In this document: one piece after another, positions 36,343 to 47,720 of the stretch
How positions within the stretch are numbered: position 1 is the first letter of the stretch
Layout of the letters: each line of letters begins with the position of its first letter
DNA from: Larimichthys crocea
Taxonomy: Eukaryota; Chordata; Actinopteri; Sciaenidae
Assembly: GCF_000972845.2 (NCBI RefSeq)
Contig: NC_040032.1
Coordinates: forward strand, 19,152,636-19,216,635
Direction: 5' to 3'
Length of the DNA: 64,000 nucleotides
Program-made: the position numbers and the translations under genes
Notes under the pieces: generated by a model
Told to the model about the DNA's origin: nothing
What the model saw: the letters and a program-made list of their open reading frames with translations, nothing else
Databases searched by the model: none

Positions 36343-36476
36343 AGGTATTACTTATGTTGTTTTGGCCTTTATTTATATCACCAATAATAACCATTAACTA
36401 CTGAGATCTGGGAACATGGCAACATTGCTAAAAACAAGTCTGACAGGGAAAGAAACACCAGCAGTGAGGCAATCAG

Positions 36477-36497
36477 ACACACACACACACACACACA
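36477..36497. repeat. (AC)10 microsatellite
   Basis: Twenty-one bases of uninterrupted alternating A and C. It is a typical vertebrate dinucleotide repeat, long enough to be length-polymorphic. Confidence 0.95.
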
Positions 36498-37947
36498 TAG
36501 CCAAATATATGCAAAACAATGGTGAACAGATATACAAATTGTCCTTTGCAAACAGCCATTATGGTTTACAGACTAAATTCATTCATGGGTGACCCATGTT
36601 GCGATAACTCACAATCATCTTCTAAGTTATCCATACACTTGAGTAGAAAAACTATACTGGGCACATTTGGTGCATGACACAAATAAATGTACTTACTTTT
36701 TTGATAAACTGCTTTGGTGACCATGGCACATTTCTCTATAAAAACATTTTTTTTTTCATTTCACAGATGAGAATAAAACTCCAGTGACTTTCATAAAATA
36801 ATATATGATGAAGGAATAAGTAAACAAGCCACTGACCAAGCTTACAGTGCCTATTTCCAGTAGTTTACAGATACTGTCACTGTTCATTCAAAGCTCTCTT
36901 GCTCTACACTCAACTGTAGACAAGGGTTTAAGAGTTGGAGTTCCCTTCTTTGTCATTTGTCTCCTTTCTGATCTTTGTTCAGCGATGAACTCCACACTTG
37001 AAGGGCAACAACTCCCATTGACTTCTGTTTCTGTTTCATCTCAACTGGCCAGAATTACTCCTCAGATCTATACAGAGTGTGACCTTGAAAAGTGTTTTCA
37101 ATTACTTGCTGCTGGTGTCAACCTCTTCTGCTGAGCTTATTGGAATTAAACACCCCGGACGTTAGACAAGGCCACAAAGTTACGCTATGCTGCTCCTATC
37201 AACAACATGAAGTTACACATTTTTTAAAAATCCTCACAGTGCCATGAATGGTACAATTTGAAAGCAAGTCATATTCAGTCAAGGCACTTCAGTTCAGAAT
37301 AAGAAATAAAATATCAGAGTAAAATAGTTGCTATGGAGTTGTAATAGCCCAGATTTGTGTTGTGCATTGCTCAGGTGACCTCACCCATGGAGGTCAGGGA
37401 ACACGCTGTACAGGCACTGCTCCCTCAGGCCATGTAGGTAAAAGAGTGCCTCCCAAAGAGATGGCGTGTAATCAAGGTTTACAGCTGTGAGTCATGTGAC
37501 CCACAGGAGAATACAACCTTGGAGGGTGCTTGAATCAATGTCAGTGATGCTGCAGCAAGACTTTGTCACTAAAGTAGGTCACCAAAGCAACAGTCACAGT
37601 TCATCCTTGGGTGTAACGATTCTACAAAGGCGCTTGAATATTGTGTTTACACTGTGCGTACACAGGAGTATCGAGGCTCTTCACTCCCCCGAGTTAGTGA
37701 TGGATGGAAATAACTGTAGCATGTAACAAGTATGCAGGACAAGTACAGTATACATAAATCTGTCACATATTTCAGCAGGTGGACAGTGGTTCAAGGGTTT
37801 GAGAATTCTCAATTTTTGCTTCTTTGGGTTTCACTGTTGGAATCAGTTGTGAGTAAGAGAATTCAGGCTGAGAAAACTGCAAGCTCTCAGCCTATTTCAA
37901 ACCTGCAGGGGGTGAGTGTTTGATCCTCAGAAAACAGATTCAGGCGT
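36498..37947. other. Non-coding stretch, nothing recognised
   Basis: A 95-codon frame at 36847-37134 and others of about 60-80 codons show no known domain. A GC-balanced part near 37370-37520 is unremarkable apart from a ten-base CpG-free GGTGACCTCACC palindrome-like motif near 37375. Confidence 0.4.
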
Positions 37948-38554
37948 AGTAGTGGAACAAGTTTTCAGATCCTTCACTTAATTAAAAGTACCCATACCAC
38001 AATTTAAAAACACTCCATTGGAAATAAAAGTCATGCACTCAAAATACCATACTTAAGTGCAGAATTAAAATATCAAAGTATCATATCACTAGATTATATT
38101 GTATATATTATGTCACTTATACTGCATTCATTATATGCAGCATTTTGATGTTGTTGCTTGTTAAGATGCAGCTAATTTTGTTATCAAAGGTAATGTAAAC
38201 AACATTTTTTAATTAATTAAAAATGCCCAGACCTCTGCTCAGGTTGCAGGTGGGTGGAGTTACCATGGTTACACAATAACACCAACTTCATGTACAAATA
38301 AACATCATAGAAGTTTCAGCCCCAACCAAGTGTACAGTGCTAAAGAAAGAGCAAAGGAGATGTGAATGAAGTACAGTGACTTACGGAGCTTTGCAAAATG
38401 TAGCTGTTAAATAAATGTACTGGAATAAAATGCACAAAATGTCCACTGAAGTATAAATTATACACATAAAATGGAAATGCTCAATTACAAGTATCTAAAA
38501 ACTGTACTTAAGTATAATTCTTGAGTAAATGTTCTTAATTACGTTACACCACTG
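37948..38554 (+). mobile_element. Teleost AGTGGTGGAA-type MITE, full length (607 bp)
   Basis: The left end AGTAGTGGAACAAG and the right end, whose reverse reads AGTGGTGTAACGTAA, are terminal inverted repeats of a very common fish DNA-transposon derivative (consensus AGTGGTGGAAGAAG, from memory). The left part continues with the typical TTCAGATCCTTCACTTAATT and AAAAGTACCCATACCACA. The right part carries the mirror motifs TACTTAAGTATAA and TTGAGTAAATG. A central TTTTTAATTAATTAAAAA is self-complementary. There is no transposase frame, so it is non-autonomous. Sequence divergence at the ends suggests an old insertion. Confidence 0.8.
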
Positions 38555-41047
38555 GATTTGGATGGAGTCTTTTTAACAACCATGTGTCTTGTGTGGTTCT
38601 AAATGACTTGGGCTAAGCAAATCCTCGCACCAATTTAGAAAACAATATGTGAATTCCTCTGGAAACCAGTGCAACTATAAGTGCAGCCATGTCTCCACTT
38701 TAAATGTGAACTCTATGTGAACTTCATCATAACTATTTCTTTAACACCACTATTTTCTTGGTAAAGGTATGTTGTCCCTGTCCCAGCATCCCTGAGCTAT
38801 TATAGCCCTGGCTGGTGTGGCGTGATGTTGTCAAGGGTGACAACTTTACTGTTATATAATTTTGCAAGTCTAAACTCTGATCACGATTTGCAGTGGCACA
38901 GATAAGGTTCAAATCTTCTGTCCCCTTTTCTCCCCTCTGTTCCTCTCACAGCAGTCCTTGCCTTCGGCTGTATGCCATGACACGGTGCTAGCCCAGGCAG
39001 GACATTTCCATCAATCACACTTAGGGGAATGAAGTGTGGATGAAGGTAGTGATGCGGCAGTGGTCGTGATAATGGCCTTGAAAAGTTGGAGCCTGCCAGC
39101 CTTCACCACCTCAGTGTATCAAAGATGGAGTAGGCAGAGCTCTGTGAGGAGAGGAGGATCCCTACTGAGAGAATACTGGGGAGATGAGTCATGGAACATT
39201 CCAGTGATGGGTCCCTGTAGCGATTCAGTCTTATCTTAGCCCAAAGATTCAATAAAAGTTGCATGAGATTTTCTACTACTGTCACAGTGGTAAAAATAAT
39301 GGTCAGAACTCTTTACTGTATGTACTGTATCACTAATTTACCCCTCAATTTCTCCTTTTAAAATTCTACAACTTATACCGCTTCTTAATGAACTGATTCC
39401 AGTTCAGTCCAACAGCACAGGGTCCCCTGGATCTCTGATCATTGAAATATCAAGGTTGGCATCTGTGCCTTTTGGCATGAGAGTAAGAATTTCAATACAT
39501 TTTAATAGTTTCAGCTGTTAAAGTATTTAACAATAATACTAGGGCTGTCTACAAATGCTTACACATATTTGCTTGCAAAGTCGTATCTATGAGGTCTAAT
39601 TTGGATAATTTCAGAGAAGGGATGAGGTCAGCACAGCGGTTGTGAGCAAGGAGGAAAGGAAAGGTCCTCTGCTGAGGCAATGTTTCCAAAGTTTCAAATC
39701 AGCAGATATACAGACATCTTATTCTGGATGTCTCTAATTATGTCATTTTATGTGTAAAATACACCCCAATTTTTGTGGAAAATAACAAAAAAGTATGGTT
39801 AAAAATGTGTATCAGTGCGCAAAAACTTAGCAGAGATATTTTGACCCATTAGATGAATAAATACACTACTTAAAGCATATTTAGCAATATGAGAATGGGT
39901 GTGCATTTAAGGCACTCAGTCCTCCATTTCTCATTTTTCCATTCCATGACAAGTGAACGCCAAGTCATAATTAAAACAGAACCGATAGGCCTTTCTGCAT
40001 GAATCATTCAAGTAGCTACCATGTTCCGTGAAAAATGAACACGTCTGAAAATAGACGTGTTCAATGTGTTGATGAGCAGATGTGAAAAACATCTACTATT
40101 CATCACTGAAGATCTTACTGTTTGACTTTGCTTGCAGAAAAAGGCCTTTCCAGCCCTATCAGCTAGCAGTGTGCATCTGCACGGATACAATAACCCTCAT
40201 TCATCCATCTAATTTTGCTCAAGTTCTGTGTTTAAATCTAAGATCCAGTTGTCTATCTCACAAATTTGAGTGGGCATGTACCCTTTCACATACGTAGCTC
40301 AAGAATCCTGATAAACCTAAAAAACCTACCTGCATTTTCACTACACCAGTACAGTAAATGACGGTAATATGATTTAAATGCTGCCACCACTCAGGCATAT
40401 ACTGCAAACTGAGACTATAGAATAGGCTGAGGCACTCATAACAATCTGAGTTGATTTGCAATAATTTGCTGTCCAAAACAAGCAGAAAGCTTGTTGCATG
40501 CTTTGCATTTCCCACTGTAGCTTTAACAGGAAACTGTTTTAATGAATGTTTCTCTAGAAATCTAGCTGATGCTCTTAGAGCCAATTACAAAGGATGACGT
40601 AGTGAGTTATGGTGCCAAAAACTATGTGGATACATGTGTTTTATATCCCATGTAAGATTTTCTATGACTATTTTAGAAGTTGCTTAATGATTGTTTTTGT
40701 TTTTTAGGACAACAGCCATTAATGATGGCATATTCACTGGAGAGCAGCGTATCAGCTCATGCATGAAAAATGAACATTGATTACCCTAAAACTGAGGGGA
40801 ATTCGAACAGGCAGGAAATGGAGATGTGCTCTATATTTCTATCATCCCAAAAAGCAGATGAATCTACAGGAGGTTGACTAAACCCCTTCAACATGTGACT
40901 AATAGATACAGAGGTTTTTGACTATAGATGGATTTAAGCTTAAATACATAAAAGACCACAGTTTCTACATAGACCTAATAAACTTGCACCAAGAGCATAA
41001 AACAGATCTGACCAAATTAGCCAAAATGGGAATGAGAATAAAGGAGT
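38555..41047. other. Non-coding stretch, nothing recognised
   Basis: A 108-codon minus-strand frame (40258-40584) and a 67-codon plus-strand frame (39036-39239) show no recognisable domain. A perfect 11-bp-arm hairpin sits at 40036-40063. No transposon ends were recognised. Confidence 0.4.
40036..40063. repeat. Perfect hairpin, 11-bp arms, 6-base loop
   Basis: TGAACACGTCT, loop GAAAAT, AGACGTGTTCA. The arms are perfectly complementary. It is too short for a microRNA precursor, and no element borders it. Confidence 0.9.
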
Positions 41048-41240
41048 AGTGTGTAGAATATAGTGGCATCTAGTGGTGTAGTTACAGTAGAAACATGGCA
41101 GACTCCATGGAAGAGGACCCGTGGCATCTGTAAATATAAAACTATCAATCCAAAGGTAACAGAAACATAACAATGCTTATTTTCAAACAATTATATAGTT
41201 AGGGATATTAAATTCAATTTCTGCCATATTCTGTAAATAT
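41048..41240 (+). mobile_element. Internally deleted teleost MITE (GTGTGTAGAAT terminus)
   Basis: AGTGTGTAGAATATAGTGGC and ATCTAGTGGTGTAGTTAC match the left end of a common perciform repeat that I remember as GTGTGTAGGATTTAGTGGCATCTAGTGG. The next blocks, AACATGGCAGACTCCATGGA, AGAGGACCC and GGTAACAGAAACATAACAAT, belong to its right half, so most of the centre is missing. ATTTCTGCCATATTCTGTAA is near the expected right end, but the terminal inverted repeat is eroded. It is non-coding. Confidence 0.6.
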
Positions 41241-43283
41241 AGGTCCCTTAACTTGACATGCTGGGCCTTTAAGGCAAGTTCCAGACCAAAGGAAACATCA
41301 TCAGGGTTGAGATTCCAGACATCGTGCAGTTGGACAATAGACAGCAGCTGCACAGAGACAAGTCCATTTATCTGGACCCCCAAGAGGCTGCTCAGTAGAG
41401 CTTTTCCTTCCCAGCAACTCAAATAGACTTATAGTTTATAGTTTGTTCCAACACTACAACTGCTGTTCACTTACGGTATGATAGAGTTCACTGGTAAAGT
41501 GAAGCTACACAGAAGTGAGAGGCAGAACTAACAAAACACCCCCAACCTGCTTTAGAGCTCTGTATAATGTGTCCCTTGTTATCTTATATGTCTATTCTAT
41601 TGTGATGAAAAGGGACTTTTTCTTATTTTCTTATTAGGACTTATTTGTCACCCATCTGTGGTATTGAAATAAATTTGTTGTACCATCTACTGGTGCCGTC
41701 TCAAACATTTATTTGAAATACTGTGCCTAATAAAACCAAACAATCCAAGCATGAAACGTCTTTGCTCCACCAGTGAAAACAAACAGCAGTTATGATGGTA
41801 ATAAGCCCAATGTGTTGATATGTCTCCCATCACCACATTATTGCATAATTGTGGTGATAGTTGAATTCTCAGGGCAAAGCAAGCGGTTTACAGCTCTAAG
41901 GCAAAATCTAAAGCAAAAAAAAAACAAAAAAAACATCATCTATACAGCATGAGCTGTGGATAGGTGGATAGCACTCAGACTTGCACAGGGGTACATGGCA
42001 AGGTTTGTTGGCCTTACCAGGAGCATAAATATACCAATACCACATTCCACATTCCACAGTGAAACTGAACTCATGGCACTACAACTGACATATCTGCACC
42101 CCCTTTCACTTCCACATGGACTCTATGTTCCCAGAGCATACTCCCCATTCCCATATCCTCATGGCGAGGACCACCAACTGAAATTCTCATCTCCTGTTAC
42201 AACTCTTGACAGTTATGCAAATGGAGCAGGCAAATTTCACAGGAGCAGGCAAATTGCTATTTTTTCAATACCAGTTCTGTGTGCTTATGGAGGTCCTACA
42301 TAAACATACTTTCTTCACTGACAGAGTCCAAGGGCAACTTTGGCTTTTCTTAGCAGATTCCTATTGTTTGACCAAATGCAGTGTCATGGTGAAAGGAACG
42401 CAGCATTTGGCTGGGGCCCTCTTTAAAATTAGTCACCAAGAAAAGGTACAAAGAGCAGACAGCCATGCAGAAACACTTAGTATCTGCAGTGGGGCCAAAT
42501 TAGCAATTTGTTCATGCAGTAAGTTAGATGTGTGGAAAACAAAAGATATATTTTCAGAAAGACAGACTCTGTTCAGCAGAGAGTGCCAGCAATCCCATAC
42601 TTTCACTGTACTCTTTGAAAATGTACATCTGCTTGTCTTTCTCTAAATTCATTTTTAATGGAAAAGAGGTGCAACTGTTAGGCCTTTTAGGTTCACTGGA
42701 CTGTGTCACCAGCTCAGACAGTATGTTCATAGTTTTCGTGTGCACATAAAAGAGAGGGGATGGTAGGAGAACAAGCATTTATTGTAAGCTACTGTGACAA
42801 TACACATGAGGCACTGTCTGGGGCCCCAAAACAGTTAACATCGCTCAGGAAACAGGGTTGTATCCATGGGTTTGTTCCGTCCAATGGAAAAGTAAATAAG
42901 TGCTGTTGTGCATTATGTTTACACAGAGAGCATGAGAGGTTAAATTATTCCCCTTTTTAGTTGCAGATAATGAGAACTAACTGTGAAAGGACATCTGCCA
43001 GGGGACTCCAAAAACCTGGCAACTCCACATAAAAAAGAAAAACAGCCATGGAAATAATCATAAGGATAGAGAGCTACCAAGGGACACACAGAGCTACCAA
43101 GGGACGCAAAGCAACGTGACTCCAGTGAAGCAAAAGTAGCAATTTCCTTGTCAGCGCTGCAAGCACCATGAGGGCAGTAATATGCAATGAGGAGAGAGAA
43201 AAAGACATTTTTCATCATTGGCTGTTGAGGAGCTTGGAGAGGTGAGGAGATGACTAGGCTAAAGTCTCTGGTGGGATGACTAG
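41241..43283. other. Non-coding stretch with the window's longest open frames
   Basis: Frames of 115 codons (41956-42303) and 146 codons (42206-42646) overlap in different frames on the plus strand. Neither has a recognisable domain, signal peptide or repeat. Their predicted proteins are Cys-, His- and Ser-rich in the irregular manner of non-coding DNA, and no splice-flanked exon structure stands out. They are more likely chance frames than a gene, but they are the first place to test for transcription. An A/C-rich tract lies near 41914-41933. Confidence 0.4.
43070..43109. repeat. Tandem pair of a 20-bp unit
   Basis: AGAGCTACCAAGGGACACAC is followed directly by AGAGCTACCAAGGGACGCAA, two differences in 20. 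It is a small local duplication just upstream of the hAT-like element. Confidence 0.9.
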
Positions 43284-43541
43284 CAGTGTTTCCCATTAAT
43301 TACCTAGACGGTGGTGGCCCGCCATAGTCTAATTTGTCCCGCCGCAGTTTCATAATGAACTGAAAATATTTTTATACTTTAGTTGGAGCTATGTTGGCAC
43401 ACGCTTAAAAGAGACTAAAACAAATCATTTTGGAAAGTGGCTCAGAAATGGTTTAAAGAGTCGTTAAACCGTCTAAAGTTGTAGAAGACACACCTCTGTC
43501 TACACTTCGGCGTCCCCAATGTCATTCTTTGGGAAACACTG
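43284..43541 (+). mobile_element. hAT-like MITE with CAGTGTTTCCCA ends (258 bp)
   Basis: The left end CAGTGTTTCCCA and the right end TGGGAAACACTG (from 43530; shared G at 43541) are perfect inverted repeats. The left interior (GTGGTGGCCCGCCATAG, TTGTCCCGCCGCAG) is typical of a widespread teleost non-autonomous hAT group with GGCCCGCC blocks. GACTAG abuts both sides (43278-43283 and 43541-43546), consistent with a partly preserved target-site duplication, though hAT elements normally make 8 bp. There is no transposase frame. It is non-autonomous and depends on a transposase supplied elsewhere. Confidence 0.8.
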
Positions 43542-46500
43542 ACTAGTAACACTAAAACACAAATCGTGTTTTTACAAGATTTGTGAAATCTGAAAACGTG
43601 TTTTGTTTTGCTTTACCTCTTCCTTTTGTTTTTCCTTCCACACTGAATTAATTTCAGACCTCTTTTCTGACGTTTGTGAATAGGCTCTTTAGAGATGGCT
43701 CTTTGAAATTGCTGAGGTTAACAGCTAAGGGCTAAATATTTCATAGGAGCAGTATTCCGGGGTTATTTCACTTTCTTACTTTAACTTGGGATGTATTTTT
43801 AGAATTATTTCTGTTTGGTTATGATAACACTACTCTCATAATAACTGCTGAGATCAGGCAACGTAAAGACATTGCTTTATTGTAAATATAACGAGGCAGA
43901 ATTATGAACAGTCAGATAATCAGACTGTAAACAAGGCAACAGTGTTATTATATTATCTAAACAACTCACAATTTTGACAGATAAGGTTGAAAAGTCTGTA
44001 AACTGTGGTTTAAAATACTATTATTAAAACAAAATACTACTATTATTATTTTTACCGATTTTTTTTTTCTCTTGGAATAACTTCGCCTAACTGAGCCACT
44101 CCATCTGGTCATTTGTTTCTTGCCATGTCTGACTTCTTTTTAGTGATGATACTGTATTCTCAGATCTCAACTAGTGTTGCAATGCTTCCATTACTGGCTA
44201 AAATATGGAATTGGATGTCGGTGACTGTGCATGTTTTTGCACTGATCCAAAATCACATATTCCATTACAATACAACCCAGACAAACAAAGGTAACAAGTA
44301 CTACCCAGTCATAGGCAAGGTAGGTTGGGTCACTGGAAGCTACTGTTTTAGAATGACGAAGAAGAGTAGATTTCTGATAGTATAACATTAGCCAAAGCTA
44401 GAAAAGACTCACTAGATAGTAAAATGAAGCTTTAAGGCAATAATTCTCCATATGTATAGATTCATGTTTTAAAAAGGGTTTATCCTAAGACAGGTCATAC
44501 AAATGATAGCAATCATAAAGGGCTAGTAGTATAACATTGTTCACTGTTAACACACTTGCACGACACACAAAGTTCAGGTAATGGAATCATTATCAGGAAG
44601 GAAAGAATGGTATTGGAACATCTCTTATCTCAACAGTCAGTGAGTAAAGTGTCCAATAGGAATGGCAGCCTCTCAAAATAAGAATCATGTTGTCATTGGA
44701 ATTATCTTTAAAAAGCCACCTTTCTCTTCTGTGACTCATAAAAAATCACGTACATAATTGCGTGTGGGTTATGTTGAAAGGCAAAACAGACAACAGAGCT
44801 TTGCCCTTCTGAGACAAAGCCACTCAGGTTTACAATGTTTGTCAGAATTATGATCCAACCACACACCTCACTGAACGAAAGTAGAGCATCACTTTCCCTG
44901 TGCTATCAGATCTCTGTGGAGGTGTGAGAGCTCGTGGGGAATGAGCACCACACCCGGTTTTATCAAGCTTATTGTGTGGATTAAACAGCAGTACAACCAC
45001 TCCAACAAGAGCAGACTGATAAAAATCAGTGATGTAGCAAGCAGAAAATTAATGCAAAAGATATAAGCAATGTGCGTGAGGCTGATAGGAAACATTTTAG
45101 AAGAGTACAGGATTCATCAATCATTACCAAATCAGTCATGGTAGAACATGATGATGCTTTCAAGTATGCAACAAATTCTGTCAATCACAGTATAATCTGC
45201 TAATGACAATTCCAGCTACAGTATAACAGAAAACAGGGATACAAAATATTTCCCAGTGCCATATGCACCTTTTCTGATTAAGCTATGAGTAAGTTCAGGC
45301 AGCTAAAACATTCTGTTATGGTTATTTACCTCTTTGACAAAAATGTAAATTCATCTTTGGGTACTGAACATAATGATGTGTCATTATTGAACACATATTA
45401 TTGGTAGATTTAGACTTTAGATAAATGCTTTGCAGATTAATGTTTAATTAGTGTCTTTTACCTTGAAAATTCAACTACATTCAACACCAGTTTATATGTA
45501 CTGGAAGCATTGCAAGGAATTTGACAAGGGGAGACAATATGCAGAATAATGAAGGCTGGATGTTCTATTGCACATTCACTGGAGGTTAAAAAAGAACAGA
45601 CAAGGCCATAGATAACCCACAAGGACAATCCAACCTTTTCACCAACTACTGTTGACTCATGTAATAAAAAATATGACTCATTTTTTTTAAATAATGTGAC
45701 TGGAATCTTGAGTGCATTTTCCCAGTGCTAAATCCTCACACACTGATGATTTTTAGTGCCATCCTGTTCTCCTTATGCCAAGAAAAGATTTTGGGTTTTT
45801 TTAAATAAAACATTAGAAAACAGCAGAATGGTGTAACTGTATCCATTAAAGTCTCCCCCAACAGCCTAAATGTTGACTAAATCAAACCTAGAATGCAAAA
45901 TGGCTCAACCTGTCTGGCCATAAAAACACAAAACTCAGTTAACCTCCATGTCCATCAAGGCTGACAAAGACGGATGTCTCAGCATCGCAAGGAGAGGCAC
46001 ATATCCAACCAGTGTGCCTTCATTGCTAGCAGTGCAGATGGAATTCTCCCCCTCACAGCAGCTGCAGTCCATAGTGTGAAGGTGAATTGTCAGAGTTTTT
46101 CCAAACTGTCTAGACTTTCCATCCTTCCACACCAGCATGGGATCCCTGATAGCGGAAATCTATTCTGTGAAATTCTCAGAACCTCTAATGAAGAAATGAA
46201 GCATGGAGGAACCATGACGGACCATGGCCAGAGGGAACCATACAGGGGGAAAGAGGAATACTGAGAGAGGGTTGGTTAGAGTGGAGGGGGTATGACAGAG
46301 AGGAAAGAAAAGAAAGGGGAAAAAATGAACTAAAAAGAATCTGTGATAGATCTATGTTTATTATACGTTCAACTGTCGCATCTGAAATGACAGGAAACTT
46401 GACAGACAATGAACTTTAAATTACTACTTGTACTGATGTTTTCATTTCAGTGCCAGTTTGAGAATTCATTTCTTTCATTTGACATATCTGTACAGTTTAA

Positions 46501-47199
46501 ATAGAAAAATATTTGACTTACTAGCAGACAATTCAAGTTTCCCTGTTTGTTATGAATTTACTTCAAACAAGGGCTTTAGTCCTTTCAAACCTTTTGACGC
46601 TGAATAAATGTTGAAAATTCAGGTGAAAATGGAATTCTACAAGCAAAATCATTTTTATATTTCAATGACTTTTTTCTCCAATTTCTGTCATCGGTAGAAT
46701 ATTGTGCATTGACCTCGTCACCAGGGAAGCCTATTTCCTAGAAACTGTTGAAGACTGTCAACTTTCTGACGACTTAAAACATTTGAAACCAATTTCCTCC
46801 TTTCAGACCTAAAAGCAGCTTAATGATACATTTTAACATCTTTTAGCTAATTGTTCTGGATGGATGAGTCTTTTCAGCTCCCACTTGGGAGGGGGTGATG
46901 AACCCACCGTACACAACCAACCCAGCACCAAATGGCAAAGAAACAATGTTACTGTCAATGTTGCTGTGTTGCTGCTGGATTCGTCAGAAGACGGTGTTAG
47001 TCATAACCACTTTACAAGGCGATTTATGTTAAGGCCCGTGCGTCTGTCAGGTTATGATGTCTCTCTGCTCCCTAATGACCAAAAATCGATGAATGTAGCT
47101 GAAGAATACACAGTACGTCGAAAATGTACATTGTGTTCATCGTGTGCTACTTTGTTCACAGTGTTTTCAGTCCTCTTGGCTCAGTATCACCTTTAGCCT
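43542..47199. other. Non-coding stretch, nothing recognised
   Basis: Short frames only. An ATT-rich tract with TATTATTATT lies near 44018-44050. A purine-rich, GAGG-bearing segment lies near 46240-46325. Confidence 0.45.
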
Positions 47200-47720
47200 T
47201 CCTTTGGCACAAATCTGCCAGGCTGACTCATTGTCTCAGGTGAAGCCAAGCAGAAGACATGGCTGTTCCAATCCCTCAGTGCCCCGCCTTCCCTTCCCAT
47301 ACACACATTCATGAACAAACCCCCCACCTCACCACTGCTACCTCCCTAGCCCCACTCCAGGGATTCCCCTCATTTCACCCTGTCTGCTGAGGGACTTCTG
47401 GGATCACATCGCATATCGGTCTGGCGCCTTGCCTCCTGCCGCCGTCAACAGTCATGAGGGGGGTGGGGCCACACCCTTGCTCAGCACGGCTCAGCGCGGC
47501 TCCACTTTCAGCACAAACCAGTCATCGGTCCTCATTATTTATGACATTTTCACTATGATTATTAATTCAACAGAATTATATTATATTCCAGACGTAGTCC
47601 AGACACTGTCACATCTGTGGTGTCTCTGGAGCCCAGCGGGTCCTATAGGAGTTAGACCCGCCCACTCCATCACTCCCCTGTCCCCTCCTACCCCCCACTA
47701 CTGTTTTTTTTTCACATCTC
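47200..47720. other. GC/pyrimidine-richer block; candidate regulatory element
   Basis: C-rich sequence (47270-47370 and 47670-47700) brackets a CpG-containing part with a near-tandem CAGCACGGCT / CAGCGCGGCT at 47479-47498. An AT-rich core follows with TATTTATGACATTTTCAC and ATTATTAATTCAAC. A 106-codon plus-strand frame (47429-47749) lacks family resemblance. The mixture of GC-rich and homeodomain-like cores suggests regulatory DNA, but the evidence is compositional only. Confidence 0.22.
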
